Shown: positions 21,446-34,386, numbered from the stretch's first letter. The stretch is DNA of 64,000 nt from Nigrospora sphaerica (GCA_018287875.1 JAGVVL010000015.1:1922001-1986000), one strand, 5' to 3'. Notes: a model not told the origin generated them from the letters alone. Made by a program: numbers and translations.

Positions 21446-22872
21446 TACCCAGATCTGGAAAGGATGGCGGCTTTGGTTTTTTTTTTCTCGCCCCTTAGGC
21501 CTCTGCTGCGTTAATGAGTACAGCGGCCCGGTCTCTGGTCCCCCGCAACAGGACAGAGCGGCGGCACGCCTACGAGCAGGTTGGACCGACGAGACGAGTA
21601 TTTGCATTTGCCACGATGAGATTTTTAGCAAGGCGTTCGAGGGAATCATGGTCATGACTTTTCGCGACCCAAAAAAGGTGCAACAGATTTCGGGCCAGAC
21701 GGCGAGCCATGGCAGTCAGTCTCTTGCTGAGAAGTCTCGGTAGAGAAGTGGTAAGGCCGGCGGCATCTCTTCGGTCGTGTTGTACAGTAAATATTGCCAC
21801 ATGCAGACAATAAAGACAATATTCGTGCATCTGGTGGTCCGCAGGGGGCCAAATCGTCTGGGCCGGACACGATAGGCCGCCCATTGCCGGCATACTCTCG
21901 CCAGGGTGCAGTCAAGCAAGACCCGGGACGGCGCACTCAGTGTCCCATCCCATGTGATGGTCTACGCGTTGAGACATGGCCCTGGGAGGCACGACGTTTC
22001 TATGACTCTTAGGCGCGGACCATAATTGGTCTACTCCATGGAAGGACGGGCGAGTCGATCACGCCAATCGACGAAGTTCCCAAGCGCTGTGTCACCAAAA
22101 GAGAGACGGTCCATCGTGTTCCAACCGGGCAGGTTTCCATGCTAAACCCACTTCCCAACCAGATGCCCAGGCTCCAGGTACTGGGGTATAATGGCGGCTA
22201 ACCGCGGCCAGTACTGCGGGAGACGGGGGAAAGGGAAGCGAGGTAAGAGAGGGGGGGTTTAGAGAAGAAACCTAGGCAATACCGGGTTGCCTCCCGTTCC
22301 GCCTCATGGGGTTTCCGTCCAGCCAATGTCCTCTACCCGCCTGCCGTCGACGCTCCAGCTCCCCTCCCCTTGCCGTATTACTTCTATCTCTATCGAATCG
22401 TAGACGCCCCGTACGAGTGAATGTAAGTATACCAGGCCTGCCTTACCTTGTAGGTCTTTCTTTGCGGCAGCGACACACACGCACGCACACACACGCACGC
22501 ACACACACACAGGTTTCGCCCGGTGCCGGCTTTCTCGTGGCCCTTGCACCTCATCCGCAATAGCCCGGATTCAATTGTGCGGTGCCTGACGTCAAACGGG
22601 CCTTCACCGTTTACTCAGTACTGGTCCCCGACCCCACCGTTTCTTTGCCCACCTGCACGCCCCCCCAGGTTCCAAGTGCGATCCACCTCCAAGGCTATGT
22701 GAAGTATCGTTGGATCTTATTAGGTACCACAGCCACCACCTACCTGGTACCTCCAGAAAGCCAGAGCTGACCAGACGGTTCCTCCCCGCCCACCCCTCCC
22801 CTCCTTCACTTTATAGTAAACGGCACATCTACCCCCCAAAGGAAGGGGATAAGAGGGCTTGAGGTCGTCACG
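21446..22872. other. Intergenic, no gene seen
   Basis: 3' flank of med19 and promoter of the hydrolase gene. A T10-type run lies near 21476-21486, a polypurine run near 22225-22265 and a CA-rich microsatellite at 22473-22511. GTACC words recur at 22722-22754. No domain-bearing open frame was found. Confidence 0.5.
22473..22511. repeat. Interrupted (CA)n microsatellite
   Basis: ACACACAC units are interrupted by GCACGC at two places, giving a 39-base alternating purine-pyrimidine tract about 360 bases upstream of the hydrolase start. Confidence 0.9.
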
Positions 22873-25206
22873 ATGAATTGGAAGTCGGGCCTGCCCGATC
22901 GCACGGTCGCCGGAGTATCTCGGCCGGACCAAGGCACCGATGCCTACTTTCCACCACCGGCCTACGGCTATGGGGGCATGGCCGCGAATGACCCCAGGAC
23001 CTCGTCGTCGCAGTCACTCGTGCCGTCCCTGCCCGAGTATGAAGAGGTAGCGAGGCGCACGCTGTTGGTTGTCTACATCCACGGGTTCATGGGTAACGAC
23101 ACGTCTTTTCAGTCCTTCCCGGCACACGTGCACCGGTATCTACGGGACGCTCTGGCCGAGACCCATGTCATCCATTCCAAGATCTACCCGAGGTACAAGA
23201 CGTACAAGGCCCTCGAGGTGGCCCGCGACAACTTCAGCCGCTGGCTGGAGCCGCACGAGTCGGCCAACACCGACGTCGTTCTCGTTGGACACTCCATGGG
23301 TGGTCTACTGGCCGCCGAGGTCGCCCTGATGGTGAGGCCGGTCCCCCTTCTTGCCGTATCGGCCCCCGAGCCGAACCGAGCCGCGTGCTGACGAGCTCCT
23401 TCGCAGCCCACCGGGAACTCGCGTGGCCCTAGATTCTTCCAACACAGGATCCTCGGCACCGTGCACCTGGACGTGCCCCTGCTCGGGCTTCACCCGGGTA
23501 TTGTCGTGTCCGGTATCTCCAGTCTCTTCCGGCCTAAGCCAGATGGCCCCACGCCGCAGGAAAGCCCTGCCGGCTCTTCTCGTATGGCTGCCGGCGCGCC
23601 TTCGCCCGAGGCCGGCTCTCTTTACTCGGATCCCTCCAGCCCGGGCATGGCACCGGCGCCATACTCCCCCGCTCTGCCCCACGCCGTCACTTTGGACCCT
23701 AATTTCAACCCAGAGTTTCCCAATGATGTACGGCTCCAGGACCGAGGCTGGTGGAAGAATGTGGTCCACTTCGTCAAGAAACACAACGCGGAAGGCCTGG
23801 TGGACGCCGCTACCAGCCACATCATGTCCCACCTGGAGTTCGGTGGCGTTCTGATGGAGTTCAACAGCCTCAAGGTCCGCTACGAAAACCTTCGCAAGCT
23901 CGAGGAGGTGGACGATATCAAGAACCACGGGGCCCCCCAAGTACCTCCCCAGATCCGCTTTATCCAGTATTATACCGTGTGCCACGGCTTCCCCAAGAAG
24001 CCCAAGACGCCATCGCAGGAGAAACCCACAGACGCATCGGCATCGTCTGCTGCGCTACACGATGGGGGCAACTCGCAATTATCCCTCTCGGCAGGCTCGA
24101 CAGGTGGCCCCCCTGAACAGGGGAGGGAAAAGCGATCCAGTGCGCTTCCCAACGTACCGAGCGAAGACCCCCTGATTCCGGGTGGCTGTGACGGTAGTCG
24201 GTCGGCATCGAGCCTGGAGCTGGTGGACCCAGAGCCTATTCGGGACGAAGACGATGGCCAAGGTGGTGCCGTGAGAGACTCCAAAGAGCCACCTGCCTTA
24301 CCCCCCCGCCAAACATCTCAGGCCGCAGAGCCAACTACAGCGGAAGCTCAGGCTGGTGCGGATAAGGAGAAAAGCGTGAACATGGATGTCGAACAAAACC
24401 CGAACCTCCAGCCACAGACGAGTTCCGACGACGGACCCACCCAGGAGGAAGCCGACTTGTTCGAGGCGAACTTGCCGGCGGTACCGGACCTGCCAGATAA
24501 ACCTGCTCCTTTCGAGCCGGAGAAGTTCACGGACAAGGACTCGCGTAAGCAAGCCGAGAAGGAGGCCAAACGAGCACAGAAAGCCTATGACCAGGCCGTG
24601 AAGAACCGAGAGAAGACCTTGAAAGAACGCCAGAAGATCGTCGAGAAGCGGAAGAAGAAGGCGGCATTAGAAGCAGAGAAGAGGGAAAAGGAGGAGCAGA
24701 AACGGCAGAAGGCGGAGCAAAAGGCGGAGAAAAAGGCCGAGCAGGAGAAGCGGCAGAAAGGTGAGGAAGATGGCACCGGCTTGGAAGTAGGGGAGGTTGA
24801 AAAGGCCCTGGAGAGGGCCGTGGAAGCGCAGAATTCACTCGCGGACGCCGGTGCAGCGGCCGCCCCCACGCCGGCTCCTGAGCCTTCCCCGGCGCCGATG
24901 GACCCGGATACCGCCGCGGCCTCGGCGCCTGCGGGGGAAGCGAACAAGAAAACGGCGGAGAAGGCACAGAAGTCGGCCAAGCCACCCAAGGAGCGGAAGT
25001 TCATCAACTTGCCCAGCAAGGTAAACGGCCAGATCGACCCGAAATGGGTCAAGATCTTCATGAAGGATACGGACGAAGTGGGTGCGCACACGGGCTTGTT
25101 CTTCCCCGGCCCCCATTACGAGAAGCTGGTGGGCGATGTGGGCGATGTGATCCTGTCGTGGGTGCACGACGATGCCACGAAGAAGACCATTTTGGGGCTG
25201 CCGTAG
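22873..25206 (+). CDS. Lipase-like alpha/beta hydrolase with long charged C-terminal region
   Basis: Two exons (22873-23331, 23407-25206) give 752 residues. The N-terminal third is an alpha/beta hydrolase of the DUF676/serine-esterase kind: strand VVYIHGFMGND (His-Gly oxyanion region), HVIHSKIYPRYKTYKALEVARDNF and the nucleophile elbow GHSMGG with Ser at residue 141. The 75-base intron follows closely. After LGTVHLDVPLLGLHPGIV comes a Pro/Ser-rich linker, a conserved WWKNVVHFVKKHN block and GGVLMEFNSLKVRYENLRKLEEVDDI. Residues about 550-640 are a Lys/Glu/Arg coiled coil (KEAKRAQKAYDQAVKNREKT type). The last 70 residues (KFINLPSKVNGQIDPKWVKIF) look folded and conserved. No signal peptide is present, so it is likely cytosolic or membrane-associated; the substrate is unknown. 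Confidence 0.87.
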
Positions 25207-25668
25207 GTCCGTCGGCCCCGTCGACGGGACAACCGCGGGTATCGGCAGGCCTGAGCAAGTGTCGGCACAACCATGGACCGAGTCGGAGCCGTCCGGCGTT
25301 GCCAGGGGGAAAGGAGGCCATGTTGCGGTAGCAATGGCCTGGTTTACGAGTTTCGGGAACACCCGGGGCGGATGTGCCGTCCATGGTATTATTTGCTTTC
25401 TCGGCCCGCCCGTACCGCATGCTGGACATGCACTGCTTCTAGGGGTGCGTCTCATAGGATGGCAGACGAGGGCGCAGGACAGAGAACACGGTTACCAAGC
25501 TCGGCGCGGGGGATGGGTAGCAGTAGTTGTAAGTAGGGGTCTGGCATTATGAATCCAACATGCGGAGAGGCTAAACAACTATGAAAAGCCCGCCATCCCT
25601 CGAAGGTGGATGGGGGTGGTACCAAGCCAGCGCCCCCTCCGCCCCTCCCCACGGTTTTGGCTCCGGAC
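25207..25668. other. Convergent 3' spacer
   Basis: About 460 bases between the stop codons of the hydrolase (+) and the GH3 gene (-). It probably contains both 3' untranslated regions; nothing else is visible. Confidence 0.5.
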
Positions 25669-28601
25669 CTACAGGGGGCCGCGCGCGGGCACGCTGGTCT
25701 CGCAGGCTTCGGCGTCGCTGTAGCAGACGGCCGAGAAGTGGTCGCTCGCGTCGCCGAGCCAGAAGGCGAAGCGGCCCTCGGGCCAGACCCAGTCCTGCAG
25801 CTCGGCGTCCCAGACGCTCAGGTCCTTGCGGGTGAGGCGGAGCTCGACCGTCTCGGCGGCGCCGGGGGCGAGGACGGCCGTCTTGGCGAAGTCACGCAGC
25901 TGCAGGGGCGGCACGGGGTAGCGGTCCGAGGCGGGGAACTGGACGTAGAGCTGGACGCTCGCCTTGGCGGCGTGGGTGGCGCCGGCGTTGGCGACGGTGG
26001 CGCGAAGCGTGAAGGCGCGGTCCCAGAGGGCGGCGTTGCCGCCGTTGGCGCCGCCGGCGCGCGCCAGCGGCTTGGGCTCGGTGCTGTAGCCCGCCGGGTA
26101 GGCGTAGGTGCGCTCGCCGGCGGCGCCGACGGCGTAGGCGCGGTCGGCCTCGCCAACCTCGAGCCACGAGTACAGGTAGCGCCAGATCTTGCCGAAACCG
26201 CGCGGCAGGTAGGCCTCGGACGCGGCGGGGATGGTGGCGTTGAGCGCCGCCACGGCCGGCGTCGGCGGCGCCGGCCGCGCGGGCGGCACGAGGCTGCGGG
26301 CGACGCCGGCGGCACGCGTCACGCCGCTGAGGTTGAAGGTGGTGTAGGTCAGGCCGTGGCCGAAGGCGTAGCGGGGCGTCACGTTGCGCGCCTGGAAGTG
26401 GCGGTAGTCGACGTAGATGCCGTCGGAGAAGGTGTCCTGGGGCTGGCCGAGCCCGTTGGGCACGATGCGCGTCGCCGGCGCGTAGTCGTCCTCGGACTTG
26501 GGGATCGTGTAGGGCAGGTGGCCGCTGGGCGAGGCCTCGCCGAACAGCAGCTCCGTCAGCGAGTCGCCCGCCTCCTGGCCTGGCAGATGCGCCACCAGCA
26601 CCGCCTTGACGGCCGGCAGCCCGATCCACGGCTCCATGATGAGCGGGCCGACCGTGTGCGCGACAACGACGACGTTCTGGTACCGCGCGGCGGCCTGGCG
26701 CACGAGCTCGTCGCCGCCGTGCCACGCCGCCAGCCCCGAGGCGTCGCGGTCGCCGTGGTTGCCCTCGACCGTGTACGAGTTCTCGCCCGAGTCGGAGCTG
26801 ATGAAGACGACGGCCACGTCGTCGGCCGTCGGCGCGGGCGTGTTGTTGGGGAACTTGTCCGTGGCAAAGTACTGCACGTTGGCGGCCTTGCGGCGCAGCG
26901 AGCCGATGGGGTCGTCGAGGTAGGGGTAGTCGGCGGCGCCCGAGCCCCAGCCCATGCCGAGGGTGCCCTTGTTGCAGTTCTTGTCGGCGCAGGCGTTGAT
27001 GCCGTCGGGGTTGGCCTGGGCGTCGGTGCCAAAGACCTTGAGGGGCGCGTCGCGGCGCAGCGGCAGGAGGCCGCCGTCGTTTTTGAGCAGCGTGACGGCG
27101 TCCTGGGCGACCTGCTTGGCGACGGCGGCGTGGCCGGCCTGCACGTTGACGTACTGGTTGACGACGCCGCGCGGCGAGAAGAGGGCGGCCGGGTAGAGCG
27201 GCCCCTCGCGGTCGCGCGTGTTGGCCGAGAAGTTGGGCCGCGGGTAGTTGGGCGCGTCCTGGCCCATCTTGTACCAGGCGGCGGCGACGCGCGTCGCCAT
27301 GTCGTTGACGCGCTCCATTGGCACGGTGCCGTTGAGCGCCGCGCGCGTCAGCTCGTACATGAAGTAGGCCGTGCCCAGCACGATGGGCACGTTGGTGTCG
27401 CCCGGCATGCCCATGTCGGTGCCGGCGAGCGCCCCGGCCACGCCCGACATCTGCGCTAGCCAGTCCGTCATGACGAGGCCCTGGAAGCCGAGCTCGTTCT
27501 TGAGCAGCCCGTTGATGAGCATCGACTGCTGCGACGCCGCCGACCCGTTGACCGCGTTGTACGATGTCATGATCGCTCCCGTGCCCGCGTGTACCGATTC
27601 GGCGAACGGCCAGAGGTAGATTTCGTGCATCGTGCGGTCATCTAGTAGCGGTGCGAGGCGCGAACTCGGTCAGTTTCCTACGGTTCGCGAAGCCCCCTCG
27701 GAACCCCATCCCCTTTCTCGCCGAGACACCAGGCGGGGAAGAAGGAAAAAACGTACCGATGTTGGCGCTGATGCCCTGCTGGACCACGTTGTACATGCGC
27801 TGGATCTCCTGCTCGTTGCCGATCAGGTGCTTCGTGACAGCGATGACGCCCTGTTCCTGCACGCCGCGCACCGTCTCGGAGCCGCCAAAGGCCTGGAGCA
27901 CCGGGTCGGCGCCGAAGCCCTCCCAGTTGCGGCCGCCCCGGGGCTTCTTGCCCAGAGCACCCACCGACGGCCCGAGGTACATGTTGACGCCCTTACCCCG
28001 GAATTCCTGGCCGAGAGCCACGCCGCGCGCATACATGAGCTTCTTGTCGAACGTCGCGCCCGTCGTGATGCCGGCCGGGAAGGCCGTGATGTTGTCCGTG
28101 CTGCGCACCCCCAGCGGCCCGTCCTGGAGGCAGAGCTGCGGGAAGCCCACGCGGTCCGCGCTGCCCGTGTTGCCCACGCAGGGTCTGATGGCCGGGTTAG
28201 TAGCCGTCTTCACTTCGGAGCCCCCATGATCGGGACCGTGTCACCTACCCTGCGGATGGGTTAGCCCATGGACGTCACGGATGGAGCGGCCACCCTCACG
28301 GTGGATTGGGGGGAGACGTACCCATGAAGAAACCCGTTCCGGCCGTAATGTTGGTCTTCTCGGCGAGCGTCATGCGGCCCACCAACTCGACGGCCTTGGC
28401 GTACGCCGCGGCCCAGGGGTCCGACTCATCGGCCCAACCGCCGAGCGGCGTCGGGTAGAACGGCGCGGCCACGTAGGGGGCGGGGACGTCCGCTCGGGGC
28501 AGGACGGCTGCAGGGGCGGTGCTGGCCAGACCGAGGAGGGCAAGGAACGAGAGGCGACGGAGCGCCAAAGGAGAAATGGTGTCGAAGCCCGAGGACGCCA
28601 T
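25669..28601 (-). CDS. Secreted GH3 beta-glucosidase
   Basis: Three exons (proposed, minus order 28300-28601, 27757-28184, 25669-27641) give about 900 residues. Residues 1 to about 30 form a signal peptide ([21 protein letters not shown]). The GH3 N-domain shows [45 protein letters not shown] and [11 protein letters not shown]. The catalytic nucleophile is Asp of [10 protein letters not shown], near residue 303. The GH3 C-domain follows ([33 protein letters not shown]), then a fibronectin-III-like tail ([48 protein letters not shown]). It would release glucose from cellobiose or other beta-glucosides outside the cell. Intron 1 is uncertain: the strong GTACGT donor at 28321 cannot be joined in frame to the good CAG acceptor, so I used GTGAGG at 28299. 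Introns 2 and 3 exons join cleanly. Confidence 0.93.
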
Positions 28602-28791
28602 GGTAAACCGAAGGGGGATTTTACTCTTTTACCCGGGAGAGGGTCGTTGTGGCGGCGGCCTTACAGCACTACACGCACGAGGAGACCAGGCGAGCAGCTG
28701 TAGAGAGCGAGAGGAAGAAACAGACGCCACGGTAAAGCGCGTGCTAGCCAATCGTCCCGTCTGCATGATTGAGCCGTGGTGGGAGACCATC

Positions 28792-28797
28792 TATATA
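28792..28797 (-). promoter_or_regulatory. Candidate TATA box of the GH3 gene
   Basis: The palindromic word CTATATAG sits about 190 bases upstream of the GH3 start codon in otherwise GC-rich sequence. Position and sequence suit an inducible core promoter. This is inference from motif and spacing only. Confidence 0.45.
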
Positions 28798-30863
28798 GAG
28801 GCGATCCCATGGCAAGCCCGGTTCATGGGTTGCACGGAGGGCGACTCGGCCAGGCACCGCTTCCCCACTGCGAGGGCTCCTCTGCCACGCTCGCACGTGC
28901 GCATCATGCCGCCGGATCCCTCGCATGATGAGAGCGCCCCTCCCCCAAAGTGACGATGCACGGTGATTCCCGCAGGTCGGCGGGAGCCAATACCGATGAT
29001 GGGCGTTCAGTAGTGCGGTCGGTCCCTGGGCATGCGACGCCTCATGGGCTCCTGGGCATGTGCCATTGGGGGGGGAGGGGGCGGCGCGATGCAACCTCTT
29101 GGGGCACGCACAACAGCAAGGCATAGGGAGAAAGCGGTGGTCACCCGTATAGGTTTTCGCGTGGAGGCAGCAAGATTTCGATCTTCAGCACCGCCCGGGA
29201 CGGGAAAAGGGCCAGTGAGCCAGAGCCACGCAGCATCGACAACGGTGTGCGATCTATGACATGATGCGGCCTCTTGGTGGCACGACCCCGGCCCTATTTC
29301 CTGATGCGGAGTTGCGGCTAGCGTACAGGGTGCCGTGTCGGGCCATGTTTCCGACTGCCCTTCGCATCGGTAGGTGTAAGTGGCCTTCCAGATGGCCCTT
29401 GGTTGAGTCTATAGCCATGGGAAGACCCGGTACATAGGGTCGCGTAGTTCAACCGTCTCGTTGCGCGGTATGGCGTCCGTGAGACGTGGTAAAGTGGTCG
29501 CGGTCCCGTCTCCCCCAGCCGGCCCGTCCCTCGTGTGGCCTAATAATGTATAGTCGTCGCCGTACGTCCCGGCCCAGGCACAGGACGGGTTTGGTCGGCT
29601 TCTGGAATGGTTTCCGGCGCGGGCCAATGGTTGCACGGGTTCGTTGTGCCCATGTTCCGGCATGTGCATGTGCAGGACGGTAAATCCGCGCTCCGCGGCC
29701 CTTCAGCTGCTGTACACAGTAAGCATGTCGAAAATGGGCAACCCTGTCCCGTCGGGCAACTGCATACAGACGGTGCCATGCAACGCTGGATCGAGCGTCA
29801 TCTGATGCTTCCTTTCCGCGGAACGTCGGGGGTCAATGGCTGGCTGTCAGCTCCCTAGTTGCGAGGACTCGCTGCCTGGTGGGTGGGATGGCCCACCGCT
29901 TCGGATTTTTGCGTCCGTTGTACGAGTAGTCCCTCCTCCTACCCGCCTACGTGTACCTCTCCATTGTGCCCTGCTCGGGCCCCTTTTCGGAAGGTAGGAC
30001 GAAGTGGTCTCGATGGCATCGCTTCGTCATCGCGACCTTCTCGCGCCCTCGCTTCGCGATGTTTCTTTTGCCTCGTGTTGCTCCCCTCCCCGCCGACGTT
30101 AGCGGCTGCTAGGCTCCAAGCGGAAACCAACTAGGGGGCAGAGCGTAGACGAAAAGGGTAGTCGTCCGGGTGTAGTACATACGAACGGTGTGGCTATCGC
30201 AAATCCTATCCTCCCATCCCTGGCTGATGCCAGGGGGAGGGACGGACGGGAGGGGAGGGCAGGAACGCCATGCAGCCCCACGTAATTTTGATAATGGCGA
30301 ACAGACACTGGACGTCCGGGCTCCAGCTGCTCCACGGTCGAACAAAACCAGGGCCATCTCAGCCTTTCCGCTAAGCGAGGGCTTGATTGCCGTCAGGGTT
30401 TCTGATGGTGAATATGATATACGGTACCTCAGCGTCTTGAGAGATTGAGGCCGTTATGCGCAACGTCCAAGTGCCCTGCTATCCGACGGATGCATATATG
30501 CTCGCAGTTAAGTTCCTGTTGCTTATGCCTACCAAAGATTGGGCCGTCCGGCAGCGGAACCCAGGTGCCCAACAAGCTGCTGCTGTTACTGCTGCTGCTG
30601 CATCGGGTCACAGCCATTCGCAATCCGTAGCAGGGATTTTCATCAAGGAATACCCAACGGAAGTGGTACTATGCACAGTACACACCAAATATTGACTCCG
30701 GTGGAGCTGGACTCGTTCGGTAGAGCTGCTGTCAGCTGCCGACCTTGAGCGGAGGAGCATGGGTGTTCTCCAGCTCTTCTCCATACTACCGCTAGGCGGT
30801 TTTAGGAATGCGCAGCATGGTCGACAAGGGCAGCCGGCCTTGGTCTGAGGCCTGTTGAAGAAT

Positions 30864-30874
30864 GGGGGGGGGGG
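30864..30874. repeat. Poly-G run (G11)
   Basis: Eleven consecutive G residues in non-coding sequence, a place where assembly length errors are likely. Confidence 0.85.
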
Positions 30875-30968
30875 AGTGGCAGTGGGTCGGAAGAATGGTT
30901 TCAGCGGCTAATACGGGCATGCTGAGAGTCGATCGACATCCGCGAGTAATATGCGACCGTCTGCCAAT

Positions 30969-31036
30969 GCCTGTGCCTGTTGTGCCTGTGCCTATGCATG
31001 TTGTGCCTGTGCCGGTGCCGGTGCCTGGGCCTGGGC
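30969..31036. repeat. GTGCCT/GTGCCG hexamer array
   Basis: About eleven degenerate hexamers (GTGCCT, TGTGCC, GTGCCG, GGGCCT) follow each other in 68 bases. On the reverse strand they read as a Gly-Thr repeat in a short open frame, which I do not regard as a gene. Confidence 0.8.
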
Positions 31037-34000
31037 TGAACCTGAAGGGGCAGAGTCTGTCCACCATCTCGAGTAGTAGGCAAGGCCAGCCGAAGGAATT
31101 CACCGGCGGTGATTATACCCGAAGCGGGCGGTACGTACAGGTTACGTTTCTCCGTGTCAGGCGACGTGCCTTGGCTACAGCACTGTTACCATTCAGGTAA
31201 CCGCGGAATCCATTTGTGTCGCAGACGAGGGATATATACTGTACGTACTCCGGATGCATATGGAGAGATAGGACGGCCGTACTTGAGAGACGAGGGCAGC
31301 AAGGCAGGCATCTTGGCTTTCCTTGCTTTTCCTGCAGCAAGCTCGCCTGGGTACGGATATGCGGCTGGCTGACTGTCAGCTCTACTCGGAGCAACGATCG
31401 CCAGAGGTGCCCGCCCGACCGGTCACGACTGGTGGACTTGAAGCCGACGAATTCTCCGCACGGTTTCTCCCGTCGTCTCTTTTCTTGTTTGCCGTGTAAA
31501 CCTTTAACATTGTGTACTACTACGTATATGCAGTCGTTAATCTGGCCGGCCTGCATACCAAGTACTGGAGGTACTACAATACCTACACGTGGCCGCCCGT
31601 TCCCACAGTTTGAACCCGCTTGCCTGCACCTACACCATGCTTTCCCCCGCACGGTAAAGAACACCGGCGTGGAGGACGAGGTCGCGCCCGGTCCTTCTGC
31701 TTGACCCGGACGCAACTCATGTGGAGAACAGGCTGCTTGGCTGTTGTTCGGCTCGCACAGGCGAGCGTGATATGGGATGAATGTCGTGCATTCGAGGCCT
31801 TGTATGTACTTCTCAATGCGGGAAAGCGAATCCGGCGGCACGGGCGGGAATGTGTCGGGGCTGTAACACCAGGTCGTGCAGCATCGTGGGAACATCACGG
31901 TTGGCATGGGAAAAGCAACAGTACATCCACGTGTGCTCCGTACAGCAATGAAATTCACCTACCGGATAAGGCGCGGCATGAGTAGGACCGTCTTGTCAAA
32001 AGCTTCCCCTCCCGAAAACCGCGCCGAGCGTATGTAGCTTGGGTGCCGCTTGTGCGCCTCACGAAGCGCACGGGATGCTCCGGCATCGCCCTGCGTCTTT
32101 GATATGTACGTACAGGGTTTTCGCAAACTCTCTTTCCACATCGCCGTCGACAAGTGCCTCGGACTGCGACGGGTCAGCCATTCTGCTTCGGTGCTCAGTC
32201 GGGGCAGAAACGTCATGCCGCAGCCTCGACGACTTGGGCGCGCATGGATTTGGATGCAAGGCCAGCATTGGCATCACACAATCGCCGGCTGTATGGGTGT
32301 GCGAAGGGCTGGTTGGCAATCTTACCGCGGGCATAGACGGCGTGCCCGATCATGAAATCGCGTCCAGACGGGTGTCACGGCATCCTTTTTCTATTGGTAT
32401 CGTAGCCAAAGTAGGGAAAATTGCGAGGATGAGTCAACCTTTCCATCGTCTACACTAACGCGATAACACGACGCGATTAATTTTAACCATCCTTGATCAA
32501 TGGTGGAAGGCTTTCTAAGTTCCAGAGCATTGGGGCCTCTGGCCCGGGCATTCGCGTCGATGTTCGGTTCGATTGAAACCCGTGTGTGCCATGTTTCGAA
32601 ATGGGACGGATCGGGTAACAGGGAAGAGCACAGATAACCTTGCAGGCAGAGGCCACGATGACTGGATCGGGCAGGAGATCTCGCAACAATCAAGCCCGAC
32701 CCCAAGATGGCTCTTTCTCCGGCGCTGACTGAATCAGCTGTGCTGCCATCGCCCCAAGAGGGGCTCAACCCCTCCGAAGAACAAGTTCAATGACCCACGA
32801 TCCATTGATAGTTGTAGGTCCGCCGAATAGCAGGTTGACAGACCCATCATGCCAGATCGTTCCGGATGGAGTCGCACCTTTTTTTTGTTGAGTAAGCCTG
32901 CCGGGAACCAAGACGCTCTGTCCAAGTCCCAAGGAGGGGCCAATAAACGACTCGTGGTTTTGTTGCGGGCCTCCCGACCGGATTAAGCAATAGGTGGTGC
33001 CGACGGTCCCAACGGGACTGCACGGAGCCCGTTGCTACTCTCCAGGACCCCTAGGGCTGAATACTGTGGTCTCACGAGGGCGGTAGCGGTTTAGGGCCCT
33101 CAAGTGCCGCCGCGATGCCGGCGGGCGCAGGCGCGGTGACTGTGGCTATCGGCGCTCCAAGCGGGAAGCACAAGACCTAGGTCGGCCGTGCCGTAGCCCG
33201 AATGTACGAGATATGCCTCTTTTTCTTCCAAGCCACCAGCCCGCTCGTATTGTTGGCGATTCCGAGCGGCCTGGACCCCGGAATGCGGACTGGGGCCCTC
33301 AACAGCCAGCCTTGGAAACCGCTGAATCCACTTGGCTCGCCTGGCGCGACGAGAGGCCGGGATACGGCTTTTGCTTACACAGTAGGTGCCACACCTGCGT
33401 ACCGGGGCGCACGACGAGAAAGCGAGAGAGAGAAGGAGGGGGGAGGTTTCTTGAATGGTCGGCACCCCCTGTGCCGGGTGATGAGAGGGACGGGTGGCTG
33501 TACCGTGGCGGCGGAAAAGCAACCCTCTGTCTGCTTCAAGGCCTTCATGCGTTCCTCATTTGCCCTCGATGCATGGGCGACGGGCGGCGCACGGCGGGCG
33601 CATATGGGCTTGATCTCCCACTACCGCCTCCCCTGGCGCCAACTTCGCCTGCGGCACTTGGAAAAAGCATCCAAAAATGGCTCCCATGCGGCCAGACGAG
33701 ATGCGTCGCGGCTTAACCACCTTCCCGGAACGCGCTGAAGAGCCGGGGCGAGGGTCTGGCTCAGCCGCTGGTGCCTGTCGCAATCCAGTCGCCGTCCTGT
33801 CACCTGAGCCACGCGAGGCCCCCTCATCCCTCCCAGTCGCCATCAAATCACAACAATAGCCGCCCATCCCAATCCCTCCCCCCTCTCCCCCTCCCCGTCC
33901 TTTGCCCGCCCTCCCTCTCGCGGCGCCCGCACCCGCGCCCGTCTCATTCGCGTGTCTGAACCACCACCTGCGTATGCACGTGAGGAACAATGCCCCGAAC

Positions 34001-34354
34001 CGTCGAGCCTGATCATGCGCAATCCGACGCGGGCCACCCATCCCGAGAAGAGAGCGATGCGGGTGCGCTGAAAAGGCAACCCTGGCGCCGCCGTCCCCTG
34101 TCCAATGATCGCTCGGTTAGGACCAATGAGAGCCACATAGCCCCCATCGTGTACGTGGAGTTACCCAGCTATTGCCTGTTGCTGGCCATGAACCTTGGTG
34201 TCAGAGATTCGAATCGTGGGGAGGCAGGGGTTTCTTGTCGACCTCGACGGATTTAGCAGGTGCGCCATGCATCGGCGGCAGCTGGGCTCGCGACGGCGAA
34301 CTATAAGTTCCCCATACCCGGGTCCGGCTGGGATCAACGTTGCTCACCTCAGCT

Positions 34355-34386
34355 CAGGTCAGGACAGGTCAGCTTGGCGTATATAC
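34355..34386 (+). promoter_or_regulatory. Candidate lipase core promoter: paired CAGGTCAG octamers and TATATA
   Basis: CAGGTCAG occurs at 34355-34362 and again at 34365-34372, starts exactly ten bases apart. TATATAC follows at 34380-34386, about 100 bases upstream of the lipase ATG. The helical-turn spacing suggests a dimeric activator site next to the TATA box. No known fungal factor was matched; the function is inferred. Confidence 0.45.

Noticed and set aside
25606..27459. 617-codon plus-strand frame opposite the GH3 gene
   Set aside because: It is a GC3-driven shadow, rich in Arg/Gly/Val with no domain, and lies wholly antisense to a clear glycosidase.
31113..31958. 281-codon minus-strand frame in the gene-poor stretch
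   Set aside because: No domain, no signal peptide and no coding-like codon bias; kept only as a remark in the intergenic entry.
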